DNA of 15,329 bases, from contig USDN01000063.1 in the NCBI GenBank assembly GCA_900553515.1, positions 1 through 15,329 of the forward strand, in the 5' to 3' direction. Positions 6,827-14,037 of this stretch are shown here, piece after piece (positions within the stretch are counted from its first letter, which is position 1; every line of letters begins with the position of its first letter). Source of the stretch: an uncultured Blautia sp. (lineage in GTDB: Bacteria > Bacillota > Clostridia > Lachnospirales > Lachnospiraceae). Under the pieces are notes generated by a model that saw nothing but the letters and a program-made list of their open reading frames with translations, had not been told where the DNA came from and made no database searches. The position numbers and the translations under genes are program-made.

Positions 6827-8118
6827 TGACACCGACCCAGGCTGTTATAATTATGTTTATTGTCATGGCAATCTGCTTTATTATCAGAATGCCTGTATCC
6901 TTTTCCATGCTTACAGCCAGCATTGTATTTTTTGTTTTAACAGATTTTGATAAACTGTCAAATGTATTTGGTGTTGTTACCGGAAATATGTATGCCGGTT
7001 ATACCATGCTTGCAGCACCATTGTTTATTTTCATGGCAAATGTCATGAATGAAGGAGAAATAACAGATAAGCTGTTTGATTTTTGTAATGGTCTTTTAGG
7101 AAAATTTCATGGCGGTACTGCTCAGGTAAATGTAGCGGCATCTCTGATCTTTTCTGGAATGACAGGTTCTGCTATTGCAGATGCCTCCGGTATTGGTCTT
7201 ATGGAAATTGAGCAGATGAAAAAAGAAGGTTATGATCCGGAGTTTTCCTGTGCGATCACAGCAGCTTCAGCTACAGTAGGACCTATTTTTCCGCCGTCTA
7301 TCCCAATGGTCATTTACGCGATGCTTTCCGGTGCTTCTATTGGTAAGCTGTTTATGGGCGGAATGATCCCGGGAATTCTTCTTGCATTGCTGTTGTCAGC
7401 ATATTGTGCAATTATCTCCAAGAAGAGAAAATATCCTACAGGTATCATCATGAGCAAGAAAGAATTTTTGAAGGCAACAGTTTCTGCTGTTCCGGCATTG
7501 TTTACAGTGGTTCTTCTTCTGGGTGGAATCTATTCCGGTGTATGTACTCCTACAGAAGCAGGTGCGGTTGCAGCGGCTTATGCGATCGTGATCTCTGTTT
7601 TGATCTATAAGAATTTAAGTCCTGCAAAATTATGGAAGATTCTGAAGGCAAGTGCTGCGAATACGGCAACTCTGGCACTTTTGTGTGGAACATCGTATCT
7701 GTTTTCCTTTATTATTTCTATGGCAAAGGTTCCGAATATGATTTCTGAGGTAGTATTGAACCTTACAGATAACAGATATATCTTTCTGCTGGTAGTAAAC
7801 ATTGTATTCCTGCTTCTGGGCTGCGTACTGGATGTAAGTACGATCCAGCTTGTGTTTGTACCAATGGTACTGCCTCTTGTTACGGCACTGGGCATAGATC
7901 TGGTACATTTTGGTGTTGTGATCTGCCTGAATATGATGATCGGACTTTCTACACCGCCGTTTGGAATGCTGTTATTCATTGTATCCGGATTGGGAAAAAC
8001 GAAGATTGTAGGTGTCATAAAAGAGATATTGCCCATGGTATTGATCATGATCGTACTTCTTTTTGTGGTTACTTATGTTCCGGATATCATTATGTTTATT
8101 CCGAATAATTTTATGTAA
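6823..8118 (+). CDS. TRAP transporter large permease subunit, DctM family
   Basis: This 431-residue polytopic protein has about 12 hydrophobic segments and normal DctM length. It is the ion-coupled transport subunit. Family motifs include FSGMTGSAIADASGIGLMEI, the cytoplasmic loop with MKKEGYDPEFSCAITAASA, VGPIFPPSIPMVIYAM, GVCTPTEAGAVAAAYA and the late segment GLSTPPFGMLLF. TRAP systems take up acids with a Na+ gradient, using no ATP. It starts at the ATG overlapping the dctQ stop; a second ATG follows immediately at 6826. The ribosome site GGAGG (6811-6815) is seven bases before the first. A terminator-like hairpin lies just after the gene. Confidence 0.95.
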   Translation: MMTPTQAVIIMFIVMAICFIIRMPVSFSMLTASIVFFVLTDFDKLSNVFGVVTGNMYAGYTMLAAPLFIFMANVMNEGEITDKLFDFCNGLLGKFHGGTAQVNVAASLIFSGMTGSAIADASGIGLMEIEQMKKEGYDPEFSCAITAASATVGPIFPPSIPMVIYAMLSGASIGKLFMGGMIPGILLALLLSAYCAIISKKRKYPTGIIMSKKEFLKATVSAVPALFTVVLLLGGIYSGVCTPTEAGAVAAAYAIVISVLIYKNLSPAKLWKILKASAANTATLALLCGTSYLFSFIISMAKVPNMISEVVLNLTDNRYIFLLVVNIVFLLLGCVLDVSTIQLVFVPMVLPLVTALGIDLVHFGVVICLNMMIGLSTPPFGMLLFIVSGLGKTKIVGVIKEILPMVLIMIVLLFVVTYVPDIIMFIPNNFM

Positions 8119-8130
8119 AGAAAAAATGAC

Positions 8131-8176
8131 AAAAGGCATTAGAATGGAGATTTTCTTTTATTCTGATGCCTTTTTT
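8131..8176 (+). terminator. Hairpin terminator after dctM
   Basis: The arms GGCATTAGAAT (8135-8145) and ATTCTGATGCC (8160-8170) pair with one G-U wobble. They are flanked by AAAA and TTTTTT, giving a strong intrinsic-terminator shape that could work in both directions. It separates the transporter genes from yhcH and the glycosidase. No clear promoter was found in the 34 bases after it, so it probably acts as a partial terminator. Confidence 0.8.
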
Positions 8177-8210
8177 CTAAAAAAGAAATTTTTGTATTGG
8201 AGGAAGAAAG

Positions 8211-8681
8211 ATGATTGCTGATAAAATTACAAATATAGAAAAATATCTGGTTCTTAAACCGTATGCAGAAAGCATTTGGGATTTTATTAAAAGAGATGAA
8301 CAGGAAAATCTGAAAGACGGTCGTTATGAGTTGGATGGAGACCGTGTGTTTGCTCTTGTTCAAAGCTATTATACAAAAGACATATCGGAAGGTCAGGTTG
8401 AAGCTCATCAGTTATATGCAGATCTTCAGTACATTGTAAAAGGTGAGGAATATATTTACTGGAGCCTTCTGGATGAATTAGAGCTGAAAGAAGACAGACA
8501 TCCGCAGGCAGATATTGCTTTTTATGATGGGAAAAGTGTAAAAGACAGAAATTTATTAAAAGAGGGAATGTTTGGGTTCTATTTTCCTACAGATGGACAT
8601 ATGCCCTGTATTTCTGTAAAGGAAAGTCTTCCAATGAAAAAAATCGTATTTAAGATTCGCTGCGATTGTGTTGAAATTTAG
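8211..8681 (+). CDS. YhcH/YjgK/YiaL (NanQ-type) family protein, putative sugar anomerase
   Basis: This 156-residue cytosolic protein has normal length for the family (PF04074, cupin-like fold). It carries the core EAHQLYADLQYIVKGEE (64-80), with Glu64, His66 and Asp71 as likely metal or active-site residues, and FPTDGHMP (125-132), with His130. Family members lie in sialic-acid, galactoside (EbgC) and pentulose (YiaL) loci. E. coli NanQ speeds mutarotation of sialic acid, so a role interconverting the anomers of a released sugar is reasonable here. GGAGG is seven bases before the ATG. The glycosidase gene begins 25 bases after its stop, so the two are co-transcribed and the protein may act on a sugar freed by that enzyme. 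Family is firm; substrate is inferred. Confidence 0.9.
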   Translation: MIADKITNIEKYLVLKPYAESIWDFIKRDEQENLKDGRYELDGDRVFALVQSYYTKDISEGQVEAHQLYADLQYIVKGEEYIYWSLLDELELKEDRHPQADIAFYDGKSVKDRNLLKEGMFGFYFPTDGHMPCISVKESLPMKKIVFKIRCDCVEI

Positions 8682-8706
8682 AACCATCAGGCAGAAAGGA
8701 GAAAAA

Positions 8707-10848
8707 ATGATCCATAGTGCAAAATGGATATGGCTGGATGAGAAAAAATATAAAGACTACCAGAAAGCGCCAATATCCTTGTTTGATCCGTATAGTACAG
8801 ACTGTAAATTTGCAGTGGCAGAATTTAAAAAGAAAGTTGAATTTGAGAAAAAAATAAAGGAAATCAAAATAGAAATCAGTGGAGATGTAAAATTCTGGCT
8901 TTATGTTAATGATGCATATGTAGGAACAGGTCCGGTAGGAGCCGGAGGAGATTATGAGATCGATCGTTCAATGCCTGTACAGTATTATAATACTTATGTC
9001 GTAAAACCGGACACGGATTTTGTGGAGTTTTATGTTATGGTACAGAATGTACCGTCTGTTCTTTGTGATATGTCCCAGGGAAAAAACGGGCTGATTCTGG
9101 CTGCAAAATGTATTCTGGAAGATGGAAGTGAAGAGATGGTTTACTCAGATTCCAGCTGGCTGTCCAGAAGGAACAATTCCTATTTGTCACAGAATAAGGT
9201 TGATCTGACATTATGCAGCGACAGGTGGAATTATGCAGAGGAAACAGAGCCTGTATGGAATTTAAAAAAACCGGACATCCTTATGCTGGAAGAAGAGGAG
9301 ATAATCCCGGAAGATTTTGTTCCTTTTAGTGTAGCGCCAGGTGAGATGAAAGAAGTTGTCTGTGAGTTTGATAAGATATATTCAATCTATCATTATCTGG
9401 AAGTGGAAGCATATGGAGAATATACGATTCTTATCCGGGACTTTGAGAGGGATTTTCAAAAAAATGTGAATCTTACAGATACCATAACAGGAAATTCTTC
9501 TGTAAAATTCCGGGGCATATCTATGGTAAGTTCTGGAGGAATGAAACTTTTTGTATATAATGGAGGAGAAAAGCCATTAAGGGTGAATAAGGCAGCAGGC
9601 TTATTTATACATTATCCCATTATGAATGAAGGCTATTTCCATTGCTCAGATGAAGTATTTAACAAAATATTCCGCATGGGAAGACATGCCTTGAAGATCT
9701 GTCGTCAAAGTATTGAATTAGACAGTCCATGGCATCAGGAGAACCTGGGATGCTGCGGAGATTATTATATCGCCAGTCTGATGAATTTTTTTACAGATGG
9801 AGATACAAAACTGACCCGTCTGGACATTGTAAGAATTGCAGACTGCCTGAAACTTTATGAAGGATATATGTTCCATACTACATACAGTATGATCTGGCTG
9901 ATGATGGGTTATGATTATTATCTTTTCAGTGGAGATATCAGCATTTTTCCGGAAATATCAGAAGCGATAGAGCTTTTGATGGAAAAAATGCATTCTTATG
10001 CAGGAACAGATGAGATTATCAATGATCCGCCCAGCTACATGTTTGTAGACTGGCTGGTAGTGGACGGGATCAGCCTTCATCATCCTCCGGCAGCCCTTGG
10101 ACAGGCAGTGCTGAATGCGTTTTACTTTGGGGGCTTAAATATGGCGGCAAAGCTTATGGGAATTATGGGAAAATATGATATGCAGAAACGGTATCATGAC
10201 AGGGCAGCAGTTCTTCAAAAATCTTTTCAGGAGAATTTTTACGATGCTGAAAAAGGACTTTATTTTGACGGACATAATTTTAAACACTGGTCTGGCAAAT
10301 GGATGCAGCCAAATACAGACAAGCGATATTTTTCCTGGCATACGAATGTTATTGCAGTTCTTTATGATCTTGCCCCAAAGGAAAAGCAGATTCAGATTAT
10401 GGAGACGATCTTGAATGATATGACCTTGATCAATCCACAGCCGTATTTTATGCATTTTGTGCTGGAAGCCGTCTATAAAACAGGATTATTTGAAAAATAT
10501 GGTATCCGGCAGCTGCGGCGTTGGGAAGTAATGACGGATTTTGAAAAGGGACTGCAGGAAGGATGGTACGATATGTCAGGCTATGGATTCGACTACAGCC
10601 ATGTATGGGCAGGAACACCTACTTATCAGCTTCCGTCAAAACTCTCCGGACTTCAGATTCTGGAACCTGGATTTAAAAAAATCTCACTGGCCCCAGCTCT
10701 TTATGGATTGGATTTTGCAGAAATGGAAATTCCGACGCCTTATGGAAAAATAGAAATCCGCATGGAGCAGGGAAAAGAACCGGTGATAAAAATTCCAGAG
10801 GGAATTTCAGTGGAGGAAAGAAAAGATTTTGTTAAAGATCCAATATAA
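8707..10848 (+). CDS. GH78-like (alpha-L-rhamnosidase superfamily) intracellular glycosidase
   Basis: This 713-residue protein has the GH78-like order: an N-terminal beta-sandwich beginning AKWIWLDE, an (alpha/alpha)6 barrel from about 310, and a C-terminal beta domain. Its end is typical of the family: SHVWAGTPTYQLPSKLSGLQ (631-650), EPGFKKISLAP and the VPTPxG-like IPTPYGKIEI. The general-acid block DSPWHQENLGCCGD (339-352) aligns with family DCPQRDERLGWTGD. It keeps Glu345 and Asp352 but changes the Arg-Asp pair to His-Gln. RRWEVM (604-609, Glu607) fits the second catalytic glutamate region. No signal peptide is present, so it acts on imported substrate. The start at 8707 follows AAAGGAG by five bases; an upstream start at 8668 would overlap yhcH. 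True rhamnose specificity is uncertain given the motif changes; another deoxy or acid sugar is possible. Confidence 0.85.
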   Translation: MIHSAKWIWLDEKKYKDYQKAPISLFDPYSTDCKFAVAEFKKKVEFEKKIKEIKIEISGDVKFWLYVNDAYVGTGPVGAGGDYEIDRSMPVQYYNTYVVKPDTDFVEFYVMVQNVPSVLCDMSQGKNGLILAAKCILEDGSEEMVYSDSSWLSRRNNSYLSQNKVDLTLCSDRWNYAEETEPVWNLKKPDILMLEEEEIIPEDFVPFSVAPGEMKEVVCEFDKIYSIYHYLEVEAYGEYTILIRDFERDFQKNVNLTDTITGNSSVKFRGISMVSSGGMKLFVYNGGEKPLRVNKAAGLFIHYPIMNEGYFHCSDEVFNKIFRMGRHALKICRQSIELDSPWHQENLGCCGDYYIASLMNFFTDGDTKLTRLDIVRIADCLKLYEGYMFHTTYSMIWLMMGYDYYLFSGDISIFPEISEAIELLMEKMHSYAGTDEIINDPPSYMFVDWLVVDGISLHHPPAALGQAVLNAFYFGGLNMAAKLMGIMGKYDMQKRYHDRAAVLQKSFQENFYDAEKGLYFDGHNFKHWSGKWMQPNTDKRYFSWHTNVIAVLYDLAPKEKQIQIMETILNDMTLINPQPYFMHFVLEAVYKTGLFEKYGIRQLRRWEVMTDFEKGLQEGWYDMSGYGFDYSHVWAGTPTYQLPSKLSGLQILEPGFKKISLAPALYGLDFAEMEIPTPYGKIEIRMEQGKEPVIKIPEGISVEERKDFVKDPI

Positions 10849-10901
10849 AATAATTAATTAAATGAACGGTATCGTAGAATACAAAACAATTTTCTGCAGA
10901 A

Positions 10902-10943
10902 GAGAAGGTGATGAGCCAGATGCGGCATCACCTTTTCTTTTTT
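10902..10943 (+). terminator. Intrinsic terminator closing the TRAP/glycosidase cluster
   Basis: The arms GAGAAGGTGATG (10902-10913) and CATCACCTTTTC (10926-10937) pair along 12 positions with one G-U wobble around a 12-base loop, followed by six T. It lies 53 bases after the glycosidase stop and ends the cluster before the next transport gene. Confidence 0.88.
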
Positions 10944-10985
10944 CTTTCATATGCTAGGAGGGAAGGCAAAAGGAGTATATTCCAT

Positions 10986-11999
10986 ATGAAAATAAGAAAA
11001 AGACTGGCAGCGGCAGTTCTTGCCGTTCTCCTGGCAGTGGCAGCCGTTCCATGTGCAGTTATGGCAGAGAAAAAAGAAGAGAAGCTTATAAAGGTTACTT
11101 TGAACGAGGTTGCGCATTCTATTTTTTATGCTCCTCAGTATGTTGCTCTGGAAAAAGGGTATTTCCGGGAGGAAGGGCTGAATGTGGATCTGGTGACAGG
11201 TTTTGGCGCTGATAAGGTGATGACCGCCCTGATCTCAGGAGAAGCAGATATTGGGTTTATGGGAGCGGAGGCTTCTGTTTATGCTTTTCAGGAGGGGGCT
11301 ACTGATCCGGTAATAAATTTTGCCCAGGGAACCCAGAGAGCCGGGAATTTTCTGGTTGCAAGAAAAGAAATGCCCGACTTCCGGTGGACAGATTTGAAAG
11401 GAAAGAAAGTGCTTGGTGGAAGAAAAGGCGGTATGCCAGAGATGGTTTTTGAGTATATCTTAAAACAGAACGGTATGGATCCGCAGAAGGATCTTTCCAT
11501 TGACCAGAGCATTGATTTTGGTTCTACGGCAGCAGCTTTTGCAGGAGATCCTTCTTCTGATTTCACAGTGGAGTTTGAACCTTCTGCGACAGCGCTTGAA
11601 AAAGAAGGAACCGGTCATGTTGTGGCTTCTCTGGGGGTAGATTCCGGTTATGTTCCTTATACCTCCTACAGTGCCAGAACAAGCTATATAGAGAAAAATC
11701 CTGAGATCATCCAGAGGTTTGTCAATGGTCTTCAGAAAGGCGTGGAGTTTGTGCGGCAGCATACTCCGGAGGAGATTGCGGCTGTGATCGCTCCGCAGTT
11801 TCCGGAGACAGATGCGGATACACTTACGACGATTGTAAAACGTTATTATGATCAGGATACCTGGAAAGAAAATCTGATATTTGAACAGGCGAGCTTTGAG
11901 CTTCTGCAGGATATTCTGGAGGGTGCAGGGGAACTCAGTGAAAGAGCTGCCTATGAGGAGCTTGTAACAACAGAGTTTGCAGAAAAAGCGGCAAAGTGA
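10986..11999 (+). CDS. NMT1/SsuA/THI5-like ABC transporter substrate-binding protein (orphan)
   Basis: This 337-residue secreted binding protein begins MKIRKR, then a long hydrophobic stretch, with likely signal cleavage near VMA/EKK (residue 27). Cys23 lies in AVPC, a poor lipobox because Pro precedes the Cys. The mature part opens with the family pattern FYAPQYVALEKGYFREEGL, followed by GEADIGFMGAEASVY and WTDLKGKKVLGGRKGG. These mark the SsuA/TauA/ThiY group, whose members bind sulfonates, thiamine precursors, aromatic acids or riboflavin. No permease or ATPase gene lies beside it, so its partners must be elsewhere. The start at 10986 has AAAGGAG ten bases upstream; the frame extends to a GTG at 10908, but that falls inside the terminator stem. 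No clear promoter lies between the terminator and this start. Ligand unknown. Confidence 0.88.
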   Translation: MKIRKRLAAAVLAVLLAVAAVPCAVMAEKKEEKLIKVTLNEVAHSIFYAPQYVALEKGYFREEGLNVDLVTGFGADKVMTALISGEADIGFMGAEASVYAFQEGATDPVINFAQGTQRAGNFLVARKEMPDFRWTDLKGKKVLGGRKGGMPEMVFEYILKQNGMDPQKDLSIDQSIDFGSTAAAFAGDPSSDFTVEFEPSATALEKEGTGHVVASLGVDSGYVPYTSYSARTSYIEKNPEIIQRFVNGLQKGVEFVRQHTPEEIAAVIAPQFPETDADTLTTIVKRYYDQDTWKENLIFEQASFELLQDILEGAGELSERAAYEELVTTEFAEKAAK

Positions 12000-12033
12000 C
12001 TAAAATTTTGATAAAAATATAAAAAAATGAACA

Positions 12034-12065
12034 TTGACACTTTTTTTCTCCTGTGACACTATAAA
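12034..12065 (+). promoter_or_regulatory. Probable malQ promoter
   Basis: A perfect -35 TTGACA (12034-12039) is followed by TATAAA (12060-12065), 27 bases before the malQ start. The spacer is 20 bases, longer than the ideal 17, so the promoter may be weak or need an activator. The motif TGACACT occurs both at the -35 and just before the -10. Confidence 0.45.
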
Positions 12066-12092
12066 ATATAAGTACAAAAAAGGAGAAAGATT

Positions 12093-13589
12093 ATGTCAGA
12101 TAGAAGAGAATGCGGCGTGCTGCTGCCTGTCAGCAGCCTGCCGTCAAAATATGGAATCGGATGCTTTTCCAAAAGCGCTTATGAGTTTGTGGACGGACTG
12201 AAGGCAGCGGGACAGGACTGCTGGCAGATTCTGCCTCTGGGTCCTACCAGCTACGGGGATTCTCCCTACCAGAGTTTTTCGACATTTGCGGGAAATCCGT
12301 ATTTTATCAGTCTGGAAGATCTCATTGAGGAGGGTGTGCTTTCTGAAAAGGAGTGCGATTCAGCGGATTTTGGGCAGGATCCTTCCAGCGTGGATTATGC
12401 AAAGATCTACAAAAGCCGTACCGCGCTTCTGAGAAAAGCATATGAACGCAGCAATATAGCAGAAAACGAAGAATTCCTGCAGTTTCAGCAGGAAGAGGCA
12501 TGGTGGCTGAAGGATTATGCTCTTTTTATGGCTGTGAAACAGCGGTTTGATGGAAAGCCATGGAGCGAGTGGGCGGAGGATATCCGTCTCAGATGGCAGA
12601 ATGCACTGGATTATTACCGGGAAGAACTGTATTTTGAAATTGAATTTCAGGAATATATGCAGTTTAAGTTCCGCCAGCAGTGGATGAAACTGAAGGCATA
12701 TGCCAATGAACAGGGAATCCGGATCATTGGAGACATTCCCATTTATGTCGCCATGGACAGCGCAGATACTTGGGCAAGTCCCTGGCTGTTTAAGCTGGAC
12801 GAAAAAAACTGTCCGACCCAGGTTGCCGGATGCCCGCCGGATGGCTTTTCTGCTACAGGACAGCTCTGGGGAAATCCTCTTTATAACTGGGAGGTTCACA
12901 GAAATACAGGATTTGACTGGTGGATCCACCGTATTGAACATTGTTTCCGCCTTTATGATGTGGTGCGTATTGACCATTTCCGCGGTTTTGACGAGTATTA
13001 CGCTATTCCTTACGGGGACAAAACAGCAGAAAACGGATGGTGGGAAAAAGGACCGGGGATCGAGCTTTTCCGGGCGATTTCTGCCAGACTGGGACAGCGC
13101 GATATCATTGCAGAGGATCTGGGTTATATGACAGATTCGGTCAAGGCTCTTGTGGAGGCAAGCAGATACCCGAATATGAAGGTCATTGAATTTGCTTTTG
13201 ACGAGAGAGATACAGGAAATGCCAGCGATTATCTCCCGCATAATTATCCGGAAAACTGTGTGGTTTATACAGGAACCCATGATAATGAGACGCTGCTCTC
13301 CTGGTTCCGGGATATCAGTCCTCTGGAGCGGAGACAGGTAAGAGAGTATCTGAATGATTTTCACAGCTCCGATCGGGAGATCTGTCAGAATCTGATATGC
13401 CTGGTCATGAGAAGTGTGGCAAAGCTTTGCGTGATTCCTATGCAGGATTATCTTTATCTGGATAACTCTGCCCGGATGAACCAGCCGTCCACTTTGGGCA
13501 AAAACTGGAAGTGGAGACTGACGCCGGGACAGTTTACGGAAGAGCTTCAAAAAGAAATGAAAGCGCTTGCAAAACGGTACGGCCGTTAA
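12093..13589 (+). CDS. malQ: 4-alpha-glucanotransferase (amylomaltase, GH77)
   Basis: This 498-residue cytosolic enzyme transfers alpha-1,4-glucan segments between maltodextrins, releasing glucose, in maltodextrin and glycogen metabolism. Length and motifs are standard for GH77. Substrate-site motifs are the N-terminal LLPVSSLPSKYGIG (10-23) and WQILPLGPTSYGDSPYQSFS (44-63). The nucleophile is Asp294 in VRIDHFRGFDEYYAIP, the acid/base Glu341 in IIAEDLGYM, and the transition-state Asp397 in YTGTHDNETLLSW. GDIPIYVAMDSADTW (213-227) and PPDGFSATGQLWGNPLYNWE (248-267) are also typical. AAAAGGAG lies eight bases before the ATG. It forms a single-gene unit with its own promoter-like site and terminator, in the same direction as the orphan binding protein upstream. 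No maltodextrin transporter genes adjoin it, though the MsmX-type ATPase at the window's left could serve such uptake. Confidence 0.97.
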   Translation: MSDRRECGVLLPVSSLPSKYGIGCFSKSAYEFVDGLKAAGQDCWQILPLGPTSYGDSPYQSFSTFAGNPYFISLEDLIEEGVLSEKECDSADFGQDPSSVDYAKIYKSRTALLRKAYERSNIAENEEFLQFQQEEAWWLKDYALFMAVKQRFDGKPWSEWAEDIRLRWQNALDYYREELYFEIEFQEYMQFKFRQQWMKLKAYANEQGIRIIGDIPIYVAMDSADTWASPWLFKLDEKNCPTQVAGCPPDGFSATGQLWGNPLYNWEVHRNTGFDWWIHRIEHCFRLYDVVRIDHFRGFDEYYAIPYGDKTAENGWWEKGPGIELFRAISARLGQRDIIAEDLGYMTDSVKALVEASRYPNMKVIEFAFDERDTGNASDYLPHNYPENCVVYTGTHDNETLLSWFRDISPLERRQVREYLNDFHSSDREICQNLICLVMRSVAKLCVIPMQDYLYLDNSARMNQPSTLGKNWKWRLTPGQFTEELQKEMKALAKRYGR

Positions 13590-13598
13590 GAAGAAAAT

Positions 13599-13638
13599 GT
13601 CTCAGGGACTGGTCTGGAACCAGTTCCCGGGGCGTTTT
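13599..13638 (+). terminator. Intrinsic terminator after malQ
   Basis: GGGACTGGT and ACCAGTTCCC pair with one bulged base around CTGGA. An outer GUCUC/GGGGC helix extends the stem, and the run of five T in GCGTTTTTG ends it. It begins ten bases after the malQ stop and separates malQ from the tRNA unit. Confidence 0.82.
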
Positions 13639-13692
13639 TGTAAAGAATCCCTTTATTATATTTTATAAAGTGTGTTTTTTTTGTGATGTGCC

Positions 13693-13721
13693 TTGCACAG
13701 CAATTTTTACAGTGCTATAAT
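13693..13721 (+). promoter_or_regulatory. Promoter of the tRNA-Gly gene
   Basis: TTGCAC (13693-13698), a spacer of exactly 17, then a perfect TATAAT (13716-13721) preceded by TGC, which makes an extended -10. Transcription should start near 13728, at or just before the first base of the tRNA, giving an almost absent 5' leader. This is the best promoter in the window, as expected for a stable RNA gene. Confidence 0.85.
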
Positions 13722-13729
13722 AGGCTCAT

Positions 13730-13800
13730 GCAGATATAGTTCATCGGTAGAACACCAGCTTCCCAAGCTGGGGAGGCGGGTTCGATTCCCGTTATCTGCT
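13730..13800 (+). tRNA. tRNA-Gly, anticodon CCC
   Basis: The full cloverleaf can be folded. The acceptor stem is GCAGATA with TATCTGC, the D-stem GTTC/GAAC around ATCGGTA, and the anticodon stem CCAGC/GCTGG around TTCCCAA, giving anticodon CCC. The variable region is GGAG, and the T-stem is GCGGG/CCCGT around TTCGATT. The discriminator base is T, usual for bacterial tRNA-Gly, and CCA is not encoded. The tRNA reads GGG codons. It stands alone, with its own promoter and a terminator downstream, and no repeat of its 3' end was noticed nearby that would mark an integrated element. Confidence 0.96.
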
Positions 13801-13859
13801 TTAAAACAGATATTCCGTGATATAGTCTTTGACTGCGGTTCGGATCATCTGCAAAGAAC

Positions 13860-13896
13860 AGCGTCCTGTTTTATCATAGAGCAGGGACGCTTTTTT
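13860..13896 (+). terminator. Intrinsic terminator of the tRNA-Gly unit
   Basis: AGCGTCCTG (13860-13868) pairs with CAGGGACGCT (13882-13891), one base bulged, followed by six T. It lies 59 bases beyond the tRNA. The stretch between them shows no gene. Confidence 0.82.
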
Positions 13897-13973
13897 ATTT
13901 ATTAGGAAAGTGGTACATTCTGTAATGGTTTTCCTGTTTTTAGGGCTGTGGACAGAAACTTTTCCGGAACTTC

Positions 13974-14002
13974 TTGAAGACGGTGTCTGAACCATGTATG
14001 AT
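13974..14002 (+). promoter_or_regulatory. Promoter of the PsiE-like/proC pair
   Basis: TTGAAG (13974-13979), a 17-base spacer, then TATGAT (13997-14002) gives a good vegetative promoter. The start of transcription would be near 14009, right at the first ribosome site GGAGG (14011-14015). That leaves little leader for the GTG at 14023 and favours the ATG at 14038. Confidence 0.65.
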
Positions 14003-14037
14003 AGGGAAAAGGAGGTACGAAGGTGAAAGGAGAACCT

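Noticed and set aside
10907..10985. An upstream GTG start for the NMT1-type binding protein, adding 26 residues.
   Set aside because: It falls in the terminator stem of the previous operon and would put non-signal sequence before a clear signal peptide; the ATG at 10986 has its own AAAGGAG.
12360..13550. A long open frame on the minus strand opposite malQ (about 396 codons).
   Set aside because: It lies wholly antisense to a complete malQ with all catalytic residues, has no recognisable motif, and arises from the codon bias of the plus-strand gene.
13801..13860. Stretch after tRNA-Gly with a GGTTCGGATC-like piece and ATCTGC, considered as a second or decayed tRNA or an attachment-site copy.
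   Set aside because: No T-stem, anticodon stem or acceptor pairing can be drawn, and the match to the tRNA 3' end is only a few bases; no integrase is present.
13921..13934. Possible catabolite-repression (cre) box TGTAATGGTTTTCC.
   Set aside because: The central CG of the cre consensus is not matched, and the last base also differs.
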